Below, piece after piece: positions 53,856 through 63,894 of a stretch of DNA of 64,000 bases. This DNA comes from Tricholoma matsutake. Taxonomy: Eukaryota; Basidiomycota; Agaricomycetes; Agaricales; Tricholomataceae. Made by a program: the position numbers and the translations under genes. The notes beneath the pieces were generated by a model. The model had not been told where the DNA came from. It did not search any database and saw only the letters and a program-made list of their open reading frames with translations. Position 1 is the stretch's first letter. Every line of letters starts with the position of its first letter. Where the stretch lies: NCBI GenBank assembly GCA_026075535.2, contig AP026541.1, forward strand, positions 11,408,001 through 11,472,000, in the 5' to 3' direction.

Positions 53856-54498
53856 AAATAGTCGTCTGAATAGAGTAATGTAAATCATAACTAAAACAGA
53901 TCTGATCAGTTGTCTGGTTGCAGCTGTCCTAATGACGAGCGCTGCCTCTCGATCACTGGCGGTCGCAATGTAAGGTGAGGCCTGGTGTCGGCTTAAGAAA
54001 GAAAAGGTAGATTACGTATATACAAGTACTTCCGGCTCATGCTGAAAGGGTGAGTAATTGGATGTGAAGGTGCACTGATATGGGAAGTTGTGTTCTTCTG
54101 TTAGAGTGACACCCACTATCTGCTAGCTAAGACTGTGCAGGTTCTCTCTACAAGAAGGGGGCGGGATCCGCACTCATGATGGGGGAATTGATGGTTTTGA
54201 TGTGAGGGGTTATTAATAGGTGAGTTTGTTGAGATAGGCCTTTCACACCGAAAACATAGGTGGAATACCTAAGAGAACACAACTAGGGTCCCCTAGGCAT
54301 ATATTTAGGGTTTATATACTATGTTACACATATTGTACATTGTTGTTACCAACACACTCATACATGCGTGTACATTTTGATGCATGCGAAATAAAATTCT
54401 CATGCTATCAAAGTGTAGCGTCATTTGGCGTCATGTAGCGTAATTTGACATAATAAATAAAATGAAATTTTATTAGGTAATGGGGTGGTTTCCTAACA
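53856..54498 (-). repeat. Gypsy-2 5' LTR
   Basis: About 640 bp, starting TGTTAGGAAACC on the minus strand. The end next to the primer site is not certain (no clear CA). The 3' partner is truncated after 17 bp, so age cannot be judged from LTR divergence. Confidence 0.75.
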
Positions 54499-54542
54499 CT
54501 CTTCACCTTCAATATTTATATCATCATTGGTAGGATTTGGGT
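54499..54542. other. 44 bp host sequence between Gypsy-2 and Copia-4
   Basis: On the minus strand it can be read P-N-P-T-N-D-D-I-N-I-E-G-E, similar to the T-x-D-D-I-Y-E-G stretch that follows the W-C-P-T-x-P-L-G block in P450s. Possibly the continuation of the P450 gene, but too short to be sure. Confidence 0.35.
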
Positions 54543-54816
54543 TGTTGGAGCAGACTATATACGCTGCACAGGGGAAGAGACAACATGTTCCTTACAACCT
54601 ACCTGGGGTTTACTTAGACTTACAGCTAGGGTTAGCAGAGGTAAGAACTCTGTATTCCTACTATGGTACAGGTTCTCCTTATATACATAATAATAAGGAT
54701 GTCACATGACTTGGGAATGTGTTTACCACATGTATGTGCAGTAAGTGCAGTAACATGTGTATGCTGCATGTATTGCCTCATGTATGCAGCATGTATCTCA
54801 GGGTTTAATTTCAACA
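54543..54816 (-). repeat. Copia-4 3' LTR
   Basis: 274 bp, TGTTGAAATTAAACCC to CTCCAACA on the minus strand. Confidence 0.93.
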
Positions 54817-54840
54817 CCCCCCCTCAAACTGTACAGTGCT

Positions 54841-55104
54841 CTAAGCAGCTAAGTTTGAATCTCGAAAGTAATTCCGAGAGTCTCTAAATTTCCTGAATAG
54901 GACGGCACCAAGGTTCTTTGTGAACATGTCAGCTGGATTATCACTTCCAGGAATGAAAACGACTGTGACTTTGTCATTTTCTATGCATTCGTGGGTATAG
55001 TGGTAGTGAATGTCTATATGTTTGGTCCTTCTTTCCTGAACTGGATTTGATCCGATAAAGATGGATCCCTGATTATCAGCGCAGATTGGTACGTGCTGAT
55101 GATA
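54841..55104 (-). pseudogene. Copia-4 RNase H, C-terminal part
   Basis: VPICADNQGSIFIGSNPVQE, RTKHIDIHYHYTHECIE, FIPGSDNPADMFTKNLG, ending at a TAA-type stop just before the purine tract. Open, but fused in frame to insert sequence upstream. Confidence 0.88.
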
Positions 55105-56291
55105 CTCAACCTGGGAAAACCATCTAAACTGCCGATGAGGCAATCGATGATATTTGCGACGAGTCAGAGGAAGGTTGTGAGTCATTCTGAATGTTTGTGG
55201 CCCAACTGATGGGTAGATGACCAATTGGTACTAGTCATGAAGGTAGTGTTATGAGAGACGAAGGCATTTGGCGCGGTCTGATCAAGTATTGATTGATATC
55301 GAGGGCAATCGACGAGGTCGACAGCAAACTAGTTTATCGTCGATGGTCAATATGTGAATTCTGGGGACCTTTCAATGGGTCGATATTATACAAAGGGTGC
55401 GGCAAATGGCTATGAAGGGTTGGAAGGGTTGCTAGAGCTAATGATGAGAGGATCGAGGGAGGATCGAGGACACGATGATCACAGAGGTTTCTTGTTGATT
55501 GAGAAAACCCGTAGAGACTTAGATCGTTTTAGAAAGTTCATCGGATGCTTAGAACTGTATACGAGACGATATGTGAAGACAATTTCTTGTTTTTCTCAGT
55601 AGATACTACAGAGTTTTATATGTTTTAAAGAAACTTCCTAAAATGGAATGAGAAACATGTGTAGAACATGAGGCAAAAGATATGAGTTAAGGCACAAGGC
55701 CATAAAGGAGACTGGAATCTGAACAAGAAAGATATATATATCATATGATGAAAGAGTAATAAAGGGAAAGAACTAAAAGAGATTGTCCTTTGTGTATAAA
55801 CTGTGCTAAGTCTTGCAATAATGCATCCAGCGGGTTCTGTGCATGATAGGGACTTGGAACGAGGCTGACCTATGATCAGCAGGTTTGAGCACGAGTTGGA
55901 ATATGTCCTAGTGCATGGTCTTCCACCATTTAGATAATGAAGGCGGCACCCGATGTCGCTCATAGTTTCTCGATATTGATCAATGACGCTTGATGATGGT
56001 CAACAATGCTCGATCGCGGTTGTGGCTGTTCGAAGTTGATTGGGGATGTTCGATGGTGGTGTAGGGGGATCTTAGGGACTTTCAGGGTAGTCCTAAGGTT
56101 GTGCAATGTGGGCTCTTGATATGATCGATGTTGCTGGTGATGTTTCGACATGGTTGATATGATATCGCGATTGATAGACTGGGTCGCGCTGCGTCTGGGA
56201 CATCGTAGGAGTTAGCCGATGTGATTAGAATGATGCTAAAGTGGTGAATCGGTCCTTGAGCCAAGGAGATGACCTATCAGCGCTTCAGTAT
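55105..56291. mobile_element. 1.19 kb insert of unknown origin in Copia-4 RNase H
   Basis: RNase H reads E-L-G-Y before 56292 and Y-H-Q-H-V-P-I-C-A-D-N after 55105; everything between is foreign. It is rich in intact CpG (many ATCGAT, TCGAGG, CGCGAT words), unlike the depleted DNA around it, and has an ATATATATATC box near 55732. No recognised protein. Repeat at the junction is at most three to four bases (TAT). It could be a solo LTR or a piece of another element, but no TG...CA ends were found. Confidence 0.65.
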
Positions 56292-57749
56292 ATATCCAAG
56301 TTCCTGGAATAAGGACTCTATCCACACTATCTGTCAACAAGTGTCAGAGAGAGCCATATATTTGGCTTCTGTGGATGACAGTGCTACAGTTTTTTGTAAA
56401 TGGGACTGCCAGCACACAATGCCACTCACTAGAGTAGCAAAGTAACCTGTTGTAGATCGGCGTTTGACAGTGTCAGCTGCCCAATCAGAATCTGTGAAGG
56501 CCTGTAGCCCTTCAGATTTCTCTCCATTGTAGACTATGTTATATTTCTGGGTTCCCACCAGATAGTACATGATGTACATCGCTTTGTCTAGATGTTCTTG
56601 GCTAGGATTAGCCGAGAATTGCGACATCCTGATTACCGTGTAAGCGATATCAGGTTGCATTCCAAGCATCAGATACAATAAATATCCAATCACAGACTGA
56701 TATTTTGATCTAAGCGCTGCGTTTGGCATCGCTGTGTTTTCTGACGGTTTGTAACCAGTCGGGAGCAGAGTGGGGGCAGCTTTGGCATTTGTCATCTCGA
56801 ACCTCTCGAGCACTTTGGCGAGATATTCAGTTTGATCGAGTTTTGCTTGCAGTCTGGGTGACGTGCATGCCTAAGAATTCCATGACTTTTTCAGTACTAT
56901 GGCACTCCCAATGCTTCAGACAAGCATTCTTCTTTTCATCCACAAGTTTCTTGTTCTTCCCCATGAACAAGCCATCATCAACATAGACCAGCGCAATAAC
57001 AATGCTGCCTGTCTTAGGATCCTTGTGTATGAAAATGCTGGCATCGGAGCTGGCGTGCACAAACCCAATGGTGCGCATAAATGCCTCTAGCTCTTTCCAC
57101 CATGCTAGTGAGGCCTGTTTAAGGCCATACAATGCTCGGCATAAGCACATTACTTTGCGCTCTTTTCCCTCGAGTCTGAAACCCTTGGGTTGATCCATAT
57201 AGATCTCCTCTTCTAGTTTGCCATATAAAAATGTGGTTTTTACATCTAGACTGGTCATATACATGCCTTCTAGAGATGCAAGTGCAAACATGAGGCGTAC
57301 AGTCTCATAGTGGACTACTGGTGAGAAAATCTCATCAAAGTCAACACCTTCGACTTGTGAAAAGCCTTTCGCCATGAGTCTGGCTTGTTTTCTTCCATCA
57401 TGAGTCTGGCTTGTTTTCTTCCATCCGATTTCATGGAGAAAACCCATCTATTTTTGATCATTTTTTGATCATGTGGAAGATCGACAATGTCATAGACTTG
57501 TCACTTGTGAAGAGCCTCTAATTCTTCATGACAAGCCTGTTTCCACTCAAGTTGCTGCTGCCTTGGTAGGCGTGCAATATCGCGAAATTGGTTTGGAACT
57601 TGGCTTATTTTGCTTGATGGTTTGACTGCTTTTGACAACAGCCAGCAAATAAGCTTATCTCCACCTTCCTTGGTTATCTTTTGAATATAACCTGCTTTGT
57701 CCAGTTCCCCCATTGGGTGATCATGTTCTTGATTATTGGAATCGGGCAC
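56292..57749 (-). pseudogene. Copia-4 reverse transcriptase and RNase H, first part
   Basis: RT: ARLMAKGFSQVEGVDFDE, FSPVVHYETVRLMFALAS, SLDVKTTFLYGKLEEEIYM, LYGLKQASLAWWKE, ALVYVDDGLFMGKN (catalytic box intact). RNase H: YQSVIGYLLYLMLGMQPD, TDSDWAADTVKRRSTTGYF, ALSSTEAKYMALSDTC, then TGA (56339) and QIVWIESLFQELGY up to the insert. A 26 bp tandem duplication at 57373-57398/57399-57424 alters the N-terminal part, and a TGA lies near 57490. Confidence 0.88.
57373..57424. repeat. 26 bp tandem duplication in Copia-4 RT
   Basis: CATGAGTCTGGCTTGTTTTC plus TTCCAT occurs twice head to tail. Causes a frame change at K-x-x-S-x-x-x-R-x-K-A-R-L-M-A-K. Confidence 0.95.
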
Positions 57750-58012
57750 ACTCTCGTGGGGTGCCGAACTTGGTCCAGCAACCGGTTCTTGTTGTTGAGA
57801 TTGTGGTCATGTTCAGTTATGATCCGAATCTTGACCCACAGATCTCTTCCAATATCGATCACATGCAATGTCTCTCTCTATGTCAGAGGGGAGTCGCTTC
57901 TCTCCATAGGTATTGCTGGGATGGTTTGGGATGTTCCTCTGCCTGCCTGATCGATGGGGTAATTGCTGCCATTCCTGTTGATCTTCACGTCTTGGACAAA
58001 AGTCCTCAGTGG

Positions 58013-59307
58013 TTACTGGAGGCGGCAGAGGAGGAGCGTCAGTTGCATCATCATGTGCCTTTTGCTCACTTGGTACATCATCATCATCATTTTCTGATGA
58101 TGGAGGAAGGGGTGGATTTTGTGGTGGTATAGAATCATCGCCATCCGTTCCAGATGAGTGGTTGTCATCTTCTGGTTCTGGAGGTGGAAAATCACCAAGG
58201 TCTGTCTTGGCAGGAGTTTTAGCTCTGGGACAGCATGGGAACAATGTTTCATCAAATAGTGCCATAGCACCAATGAATATTGTGCCACTAAGTCGCATGA
58301 AACGGTATGCTTTAATGCCATCTTCTAATCCAAGGTACATCATTAACTCCAATCGAGGAGCTAATGTGGTTGGATGTTTCTCTTTGGGTAGATAGATGTA
58401 AGCACCGCAACTGAAGACCTTCAGATTGTTTATATCTGGGTGGACCTTTGTCAGGTCCTCAAAAGGTGTCAGCCATTTCAGGTGCCTTATTGGGGTTCAG
58501 TTGTATAGGTGTGTTGCATGTTCAATGCAAAATTCCCACCATGATTGTGGTAGACATGCAGTAAATCACAGGGTTTGCGACTTTTCCATTATTGTCCTTA
58601 TGGTGCGCTCTGCGCACCCATTCTGTTGGTGAACGTGGGGTGCAGACATCTCTATTTTGATGCCAAAATCCTTGAGCGTATTTTGTAGCTCACGATCTTT
58701 GAACTCCCCCCCTGGATCAACACGCCAGTGCTCAATTGTAGCGCCATACTGGGTCAAAGCCATTGCCTGAAATTGTCTAATTGCTGCAGCAGCGTCAGAC
58801 TTCTTTTTAAGGCACTGGACCCAGATATGTGACGTCTTGTCATCCAGAAATACAATAAAGTATTTATGTTTGTGGTACGATAGTACTGGGAGTTCCTTTA
58901 GATTGGAATGTATTAATTCAAAGGGTTTCTCTGCATGTGAATTTGATTTGGGAAAAGATTTTGATGTCATTTTCCCTTCAGCACACCCTGGACATATAAT
59001 TTTGTCTTTAGGAATAATTAAATTCCTTGGGAATTTTATGGTGCTATTAGGCATTTTCCCTAGCGCCTCTTTGGATGGGTGTCCAAGTCACCTATGCCAA
59101 GTCAAGTAGTCAGCGACATACATGGTTGTGACATTTACCCTCTTGGTGCTCAATATATGAGTCCGAGCCCAATAAATCATGTCATGTCTCCTAAGAGGGA
59201 CACAATCCATAATTGGGTTTCCTTTCTCGAAAAATGAAATGTGTGCAGAGGAACCATGCACATCACTTCCATCTTGTAAGAAGATGCCCATTGACAGTAA
59301 TCGAGTA
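58013..59307 (-). pseudogene. Copia-4 integrase, first catalytic Asp lost
   Basis: Pre-integrase zinc region YLTWHR-stop-LGHPSKEALGKM, then IICPGCAEGKMT; core FELIHSNLKELPVLS where H-S-D-L is expected (AAT 58904-58902, preceded by C), HWRVDPGGEFKD (second Asp), APHVHQQNGCAERTIRTIME (Glu intact). TGA codons at about 59096 and 58565 in place of CGA, and another near 58500. Then FSCGAYIYLPKEK and a long Pro/Asp-rich linker (GDFPPPEPEDDNHS) as usual before Copia RT. Confidence 0.88.
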
Positions 59308-60165
59308 TTACAGTCGGGAGTAGATGGGGTATAATCGCATCTCACATGTCTCTGACTTCCCGTGACATACTACCTGATGTCTAATGAAGACTGCTCCTTT
59401 TCCTACTATATGAGTAGTACCTGTGGCTGTTTGAACCAAGGTAGAGTCCTTTCTCGGTAAAGGCTCGTAAGAAGCAAAATCTTTCATTTCACCAGTGAAA
59501 TGTTTTGATGTGCCTGAATCCATGATCCAGTTGGCACCTTTCTTACAATTTCCATTTGCACACATAACACATATATTAAGATCTAAATAGTTCCATGACA
59601 TTTAATAGTGGTAAGATTTCACATGAAAAGTTTGCTGTAATCATTGGAATATTAATCTTTGTGCTTGCAGCAGGGAAAAGGACTGACCTGTCATCATATC
59701 CTCCTGTTTCAAGCAGTTCATCGATGAGCATCTCGTCGACGGCTTTCCATACTTCCTCATCAGAAACCAGAGGTTCCAATCTGAGGGAGATGATGTCATC
59801 TTCTACCTCCATGATCCTCAGTTCTGGTTCAATCCTTCTCCTCTTACCTTCTCGCACCGTTAGGTGCTCTTCCAGCAGTCGCAAATTTTTTGCGCTGTGC
59901 AGAAGATGCATTTGCTCGAGGGTGTCTCGAGCTTGCTGATATTCGGCGTAAACCGAATGAGAGGTAGAGGCCGCGCCTGTATATGCCTGTGCAGGCGGTC
60001 GGCGGTGAGGATCCCTTGTGGGAGTGTGGTCGTGCTTTTCAATGCACTGAATGAGCGGCATCAGCAGTATGATGGTGCCATTACCATTTATGGTGATAAA
60101 GGCACTGGAGGCGAGGTGGGTATGTTTCTCTTTAGGTTTTCCTCCTTAGTCTTTTTGTCCCCACA
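59308..60165 (-). pseudogene. Copia-4 gag C-terminal region and protease
   Basis: 60061-59576 encodes a helical, charged region (LEQMHLLHSAKNLRLLEEHL, MEVEDDIISLRLEPL) of unclear role, with in-frame stop at 59576. 59601-59308 encodes CVMCANGNCKKG then the protease loop WIMDSGTSKHFTGEM, Asp intact, and TGTTHIVGKGAVF. Two frames, so the polyprotein is broken. Confidence 0.75.
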
Positions 60166-60909
60166 TCATCCACGTTTTTGGGATGAATCTCCATTGTTGT
60201 TTTGCCCTTCTTTGGGCTGCCATTTGGGGTTTCCCCCTTTGCATTTGACAGCGGAAAGTTTGTTGGACTGAGGCTGGCCAGTGGGCTTTCCTACTGCTGT
60301 GTGCCTTGAGGCTTCAGCAACAATGGAGTCCTTGACATGTTTAAACATCAAGGCACTAGTAGCAGTCGTGTTAAGGACCATGGCGGACAAAGAATTGTAT
60401 TCGCGCAGCATCGCAGCAAGTAGGATCATCACCTGAACTAGTTCGGGGATGGCAACATTGGCAGCTGTGAGGTGCTCAAATTTGTCAGCCATCTTAGCAA
60501 TCTCTGGCACGGGATTCACAGCTGGAATTTTGATTGCTATTGCAGACCTAAAGTCTGCAAAGACTTGGGAGGGGCCATTGACACCATAATCAGTGTGAAT
60601 GAGGTCCCACACCTCCTCAGCAGTGTCCTTGGTGTTGGCACACTGCTGAATGGAGGGGGCCAGGCAGAGCACTAGGCTACCAATAGCCTGGTCATTTTTG
60701 TTGCTCCAGGTCTGGAGCTTGGCAGTAGCATCCGCTACGAGAGTAGTGTTCGTCGCTGTCAAAGGAGGCCCTGGAGGTGGTTTGATTTCCGCCCCGCTAG
60801 TTATCTGCCAGAAGCCCTGAGACCTGAGCCACACCTTCATGGAGTCGGCCCATTGAATGTAATTTGAGCCATCAAAAGTTTGTATGAGTTTTTCAAGGGT
60901 TGAAGACAT
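60166..60909 (-). CDS. Copia-4 gag (UBN2-type), N-terminal ORF
   Basis: I prefer the start at M-S-S-T-L-E-K-L (60909) over an in-frame Met 11 codons upstream, because L-I-Q-T-F-D-G-S-N-Y follows at the usual distance. Blocks: NYIQWADSMKVWLRSQGFW, TKDTAEEVWDLI, VFADFRSAIAIKI, ILLAAMLREYNSLSAMVL. About 248 codons open, then a frame change near 60166 to a segment with a Glu/Leu-rich region (60061-59576). Confidence 0.85.
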   Translation of the reverse strand: MSSTLEKLIQTFDGSNYIQWADSMKVWLRSQGFWQITSGAEIKPPPGPPLTATNTTLVADATAKLQTWSNKNDQAIGSLVLCLAPSIQQCANTKDTAEEVWDLIHTDYGVNGPSQVFADFRSAIAIKIPAVNPVPEIAKMADKFEHLTAANVAIPELVQVMILLAAMLREYNSLSAMVLNTTATSALMFKHVKDSIVAEASRHTAVGKPTGQPQSNKLSAVKCKGGNPKWQPKEGQNNNGDSSQKRG

Positions 60910-61146
60910 GATTCTGTGGTGGCGGCTGGTAAAAGTGCTCAATCAGTCTTTTATCCAAGAAAACATGTTTTCACAATCTCAGGAAAAAACACTCCTTCAG
61001 AGTGGTTAACCCTAGTCAACCTAGGTTTTAAGTGCAGCTCGCAGGGAGCACGATGCACCTCACAAAGAGCGCAAGGTTATAATTTGGAGACAATGAAGTC
61101 AACGTTGTTCACAGCCAATTAAGGCATGTTCGCGACGTGCCCAGCA

Positions 61147-61158
61147 GGGCCCATAACC
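61147..61158 (-). promoter_or_regulatory. Copia-4 primer binding site, half-tRNA(iMet)
   Basis: GGTTATGGGCCC on the minus strand, directly adjoining the LTR, is complementary to GGGCCCAUAACC, the anticodon arm of an initiator Met tRNA. 12 of 12 match. Confidence 0.8.
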
Positions 61159-61420
61159 TGTTGAAGCAGACTATATACACTGCACAGGGGAAGAGACAAC
61201 ATGTTCCTTACAACCTACCTGGGGTTTAGTTAGACTTACAGCTAGGGGTTAGCAGAGGTAAGAACACTATATTCCTACTACAGTACAGGTTCTCCTTATA
61301 TACATAATAGTAAGGATATCACATGACTCTAGAGGAATATGCATATGAAACATGTATCAATATTGGTAATTAATGTGGGAGAATATGCACATGCAACAAT
61401 ATTAGTAATTAATTTCAACA
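61159..61420 (-). repeat. Copia-4 5' LTR
   Basis: 262 bp; shares ACTGCACAGGGGAAGAGACA (read on plus) and the TATATACATAATA box with the 3' LTR, with several substitutions and small indels in the AT-rich part. Confidence 0.93.
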
Positions 61421-61422
61421 GA

Positions 61423-63894
61423 TATATCATCAGGTCAGATGTGGAAAGTGGGCTTATTGTGACAGACCCAAGGGAATGGTAGGACACCATCTAGCATTTT
61501 CAATTGTCATTTTTCCATTTGAAGTAGAGGTAATATAAATAATACCTTTGACTTTCTTGAATGAGGCTTTCAAGGAATGGCAGTGATGGATGGTCGCTTA
61601 GCTCTGGCAAGCACTCATCTCCGACAACGAGATCGATTTCCTCCTGCGCTCTCTTCTGGAATTCAGGGTACAGAAAGAGGGCAAGTAAAAAGATCTGCAA
61701 AGTGCTTGAGGTCTGAAAAAATGATCAACACAGGGCAACCATCTACCATCTCAAGCGTGACTTGCTGTTTCTGCACTGGCAACGTAGAGGATTGCTGAAG
61801 TGCCTTGTATATCTTCGATTGTTACATTAGGGTCACCCTCTCCGCGTTCAAATTATTCCATTTGAGATGTCAGGAATGAAGGCCGGGCATTGCCTTCCAC
61901 CTAATATGAAAGACTTTTAGTAATGTCTTGGGGTATATCTGGGACAGATGTACCAGCTTTTTCTTAACGTCAAAAAATGGATACTCATAGAGCCGTTGTA
62001 CAATTGGCCTCGCAGCCTTTGCTACTGTAGCATGGTGTGTCCCAGGAAACCATGATGGGAAGTGCACGGTCAGAACTGGAATGTACAGATGATGTGACTC
62101 ACAGAAGGGAAAGAGGTTCACGAGAGAATTTTCAGAAGGGCTTACAGCGGGGGTGACAATGTGACAGACTTCGTCGGCGATTGTCAGATATGGATCATCG
62201 TCCTTCTTGATTTGGTGGCCATAGGCGACTTCAATTATGATGGCCATGGCAAAGCTGAGGGCACAATCAAACCCAAAATAATGACAAGATTGAATGGTTT
62301 ACCGCATGAATGAATGTTCATATTTCGTTGGATCCGAGGTGAGATTGATACCTAATAGACGAGCTTCTCTGGTTTGAACAGGGCAATGAATCTCCACTTT
62401 GTCCTTGGCCAGATATTTTTGTAGCATTCTCCTATGCAATCGGAACATACTTCATGAAAACGAGTATGCACTCATAACCCAAGGGGATGTTAGAAAAAAA
62501 ATTAAGGATACTGGGTCAAATTTTTTTTTAAGCCATGAAGTGGGGAACTAACTAACTAACTATGGGAACCACTTTCCTAATAAGGCAATTTAGCTTACAA
62601 ATCTTTACTGACAAAAAGAAACTCTTTGCATCTTGCAGTATCATTTGTGTTGCAGCTGCTTTCACAATGACTTTCTCACTTAGCTTTGGGTCAAGGTGAT
62701 GTAGATAAAGTATCTCAGAGGGCCTGTGTCTGTAAAATGATAATAATAATTTACTCTTGGTTGTGTCACATGCATAATTCTGAACTATTTCTTGAAATCC
62801 ATCTATTGCAAGTTGAAAACTAGCCTATATTTACATTTGAATAGCAAGTAATATTGACATGCTGTGTTTAAACAATTTCTCCACCAAGAATAAAAGCCAA
62901 GTGTGGTTTGAAAGTCAGAAATCAGGACATAACTGCCTGGCAGGTGTGCAGGTGCTATAATTCCTTCCACAACACATTTCAAGCTTCCATTTTGGTGACA
63001 AAAATGACAGTATGATCCTACACATTTAAGTAGATGACCAGAAGATTCTGGCTTGTACTAGTATGTGACTTAAAATTTATCATTGTTCTCCTTCACAGTA
63101 AAATACCCCAGAAAACAAGTTAAATAATATGCTTACTTGATAATCATCTTCTGAGATCATTTATCTATGAGACCTTCACCCAATAGTAAGCCAGAAAGTT
63201 ATTGTAGAAGCAATAAAATGAGCTGCAATGCAGCTGATACTGCAAGATTATATTTGCTCATGTTTATTCACCAAGGGCCCACTTCATTCAGTGCAAATAT
63301 GGTGTTAGAATAGTACAGTATCTGTTCTGTTAGTGTCTCTGTGTTTGTGAGATTGTAAGTGTCCCTCTGGCACAAAATTATGCTACTTAATTTTTTTTTT
63401 TTTAACAGCTCAAGGGCTGGACTAACTAACCATCCCTATATAATAATTTGACCATGTGACACCCCCTTGTCATAACCAGCACTGATTCTCATTGTCAGTG
63501 GGATTACTTTGAAGACATCGCCACATACATCTCGCAGAGGGGAAAACGAGGCCTGCTGCTGTAATTTGAACCCCTTCTCTCAAGTAATTCAACGGCAGTG
63601 TTATAGTATTCAGAACAATGAAGGATTGCCTGAGAACATGCAGATGAACGATGCTGCCTGCAAGGTTTGCTTAGCAGCATGGCAACCTGAAACTTGATTC
63701 TGAGACTTGCCATAAACCTGTCCCAAATTGTAAACAGACAAATCTTCGTCCTTCGAGGACATTGAGCGCAAATGACCAATCCATGGATCAGAAGGTGGAC
63801 TGGGCAGCAAGGGTGGACGTTTTACAAGGAACTTTCACAAAACATACAGTGTAACGAGTCCACAGGCAACGATGTAGAGCAATGGTCTGAACAT
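61423..63894 (-). pseudogene. Cytochrome P450 (basidiomycete multi-exon type), interrupted and decayed
   Basis: Haem monooxygenase, membrane-anchored. Start at 63894: M-F-R-P-L-L-Y-I-V-A, hydrophobic anchor, a TGA (CGA-type) and the hinge RPPLLPSPPSDPWIGHLRSM. Next exon ELLERRGSNYSSRPRFPLCEM (about 63600-63530). Then FRLHRRMLQKYLAKDKVEIH and REARLLGINL (62445-62340), AMAIIIEVAYGHQIKKDDDP, FPSWFPGTHHATVAKAARPI (62250-61965), EGNARPSFLTSQME-stop-FERGEGDPN and I-helix ILYVASAETASHA (61900-61757; A-G-x-E-T expected, Gly is Ser), TSSTLQIFLLALFLYPEFQ to LIQESQR with the ExxR (61713-61530), then RWCPTIPLGLSQ (61482-61447). Copia-4 follows; the haem-binding Cys region is absent from the window. Introns are short with GT-AG ends, except for about 1 kb between 63.52 and 62.45 kb. 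Confidence 0.85.
62470..63500. other. Oversized gap inside the P450 pseudogene
   Basis: Where only a short intron is expected there is 1 kb of DNA. It includes an open minus-strand piece (62730-62625) RPSEILYLHHLDPKLSEKVI that does not fit the P450 order I know, and AT-rich filler. It could be an extra exon, a large intron or a small insertion. Confidence 0.4.

Larger units (their letters stand above)
48673..54498 (-). mobile_element. Gypsy-2 chromodomain LTR retrotransposon, 3' LTR almost gone
   Basis: Minus-strand element. 5' LTR from 54498 (TGTTAGGAAACCACCCC) down to about 53856, a primer site at 53855-53845, gag 53646, pol to about 48710, a purine tract AAAAGGGGGGTAA and only the first 17 bp of the 3' LTR (48689-48673). 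Gag and protease are intact; pol carries at least seven TGA codons that read as former CGA. Distinct family from Gypsy-1. Confidence 0.93.
54543..61420 (-). mobile_element. Copia-4 LTR retrotransposon, full length with a foreign insert
   Basis: LTRs 61159-61420 (5') and 54543-54816 (3'), both TGTTG to CAACA. Primer site GGTTATGGGCCC next to the 5' LTR (61158-61147). Purine tract GAGGGGGGG next to the 3' LTR (54826-54817). Gag, protease, integrase, RT, RNase H in Copia order. A different lineage from Copia-1/2/3 (for example WIMDSGTSKH, YVDDGLF). The flanking 5-mers differ (GGGTT-side TGGGT, other side GATAT), so no TSD is seen. It interrupts a P450 gene. Confidence 0.93.

Noticed and set aside
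62625..62730. Extra P450 exon RPSEILYLHHLDPKLSEKVI
   Set aside because: It is open and has a plausible upstream CAG, but it does not match the expected order between the S-R-P-R-F and R-R-M-L blocks. Left unassigned.
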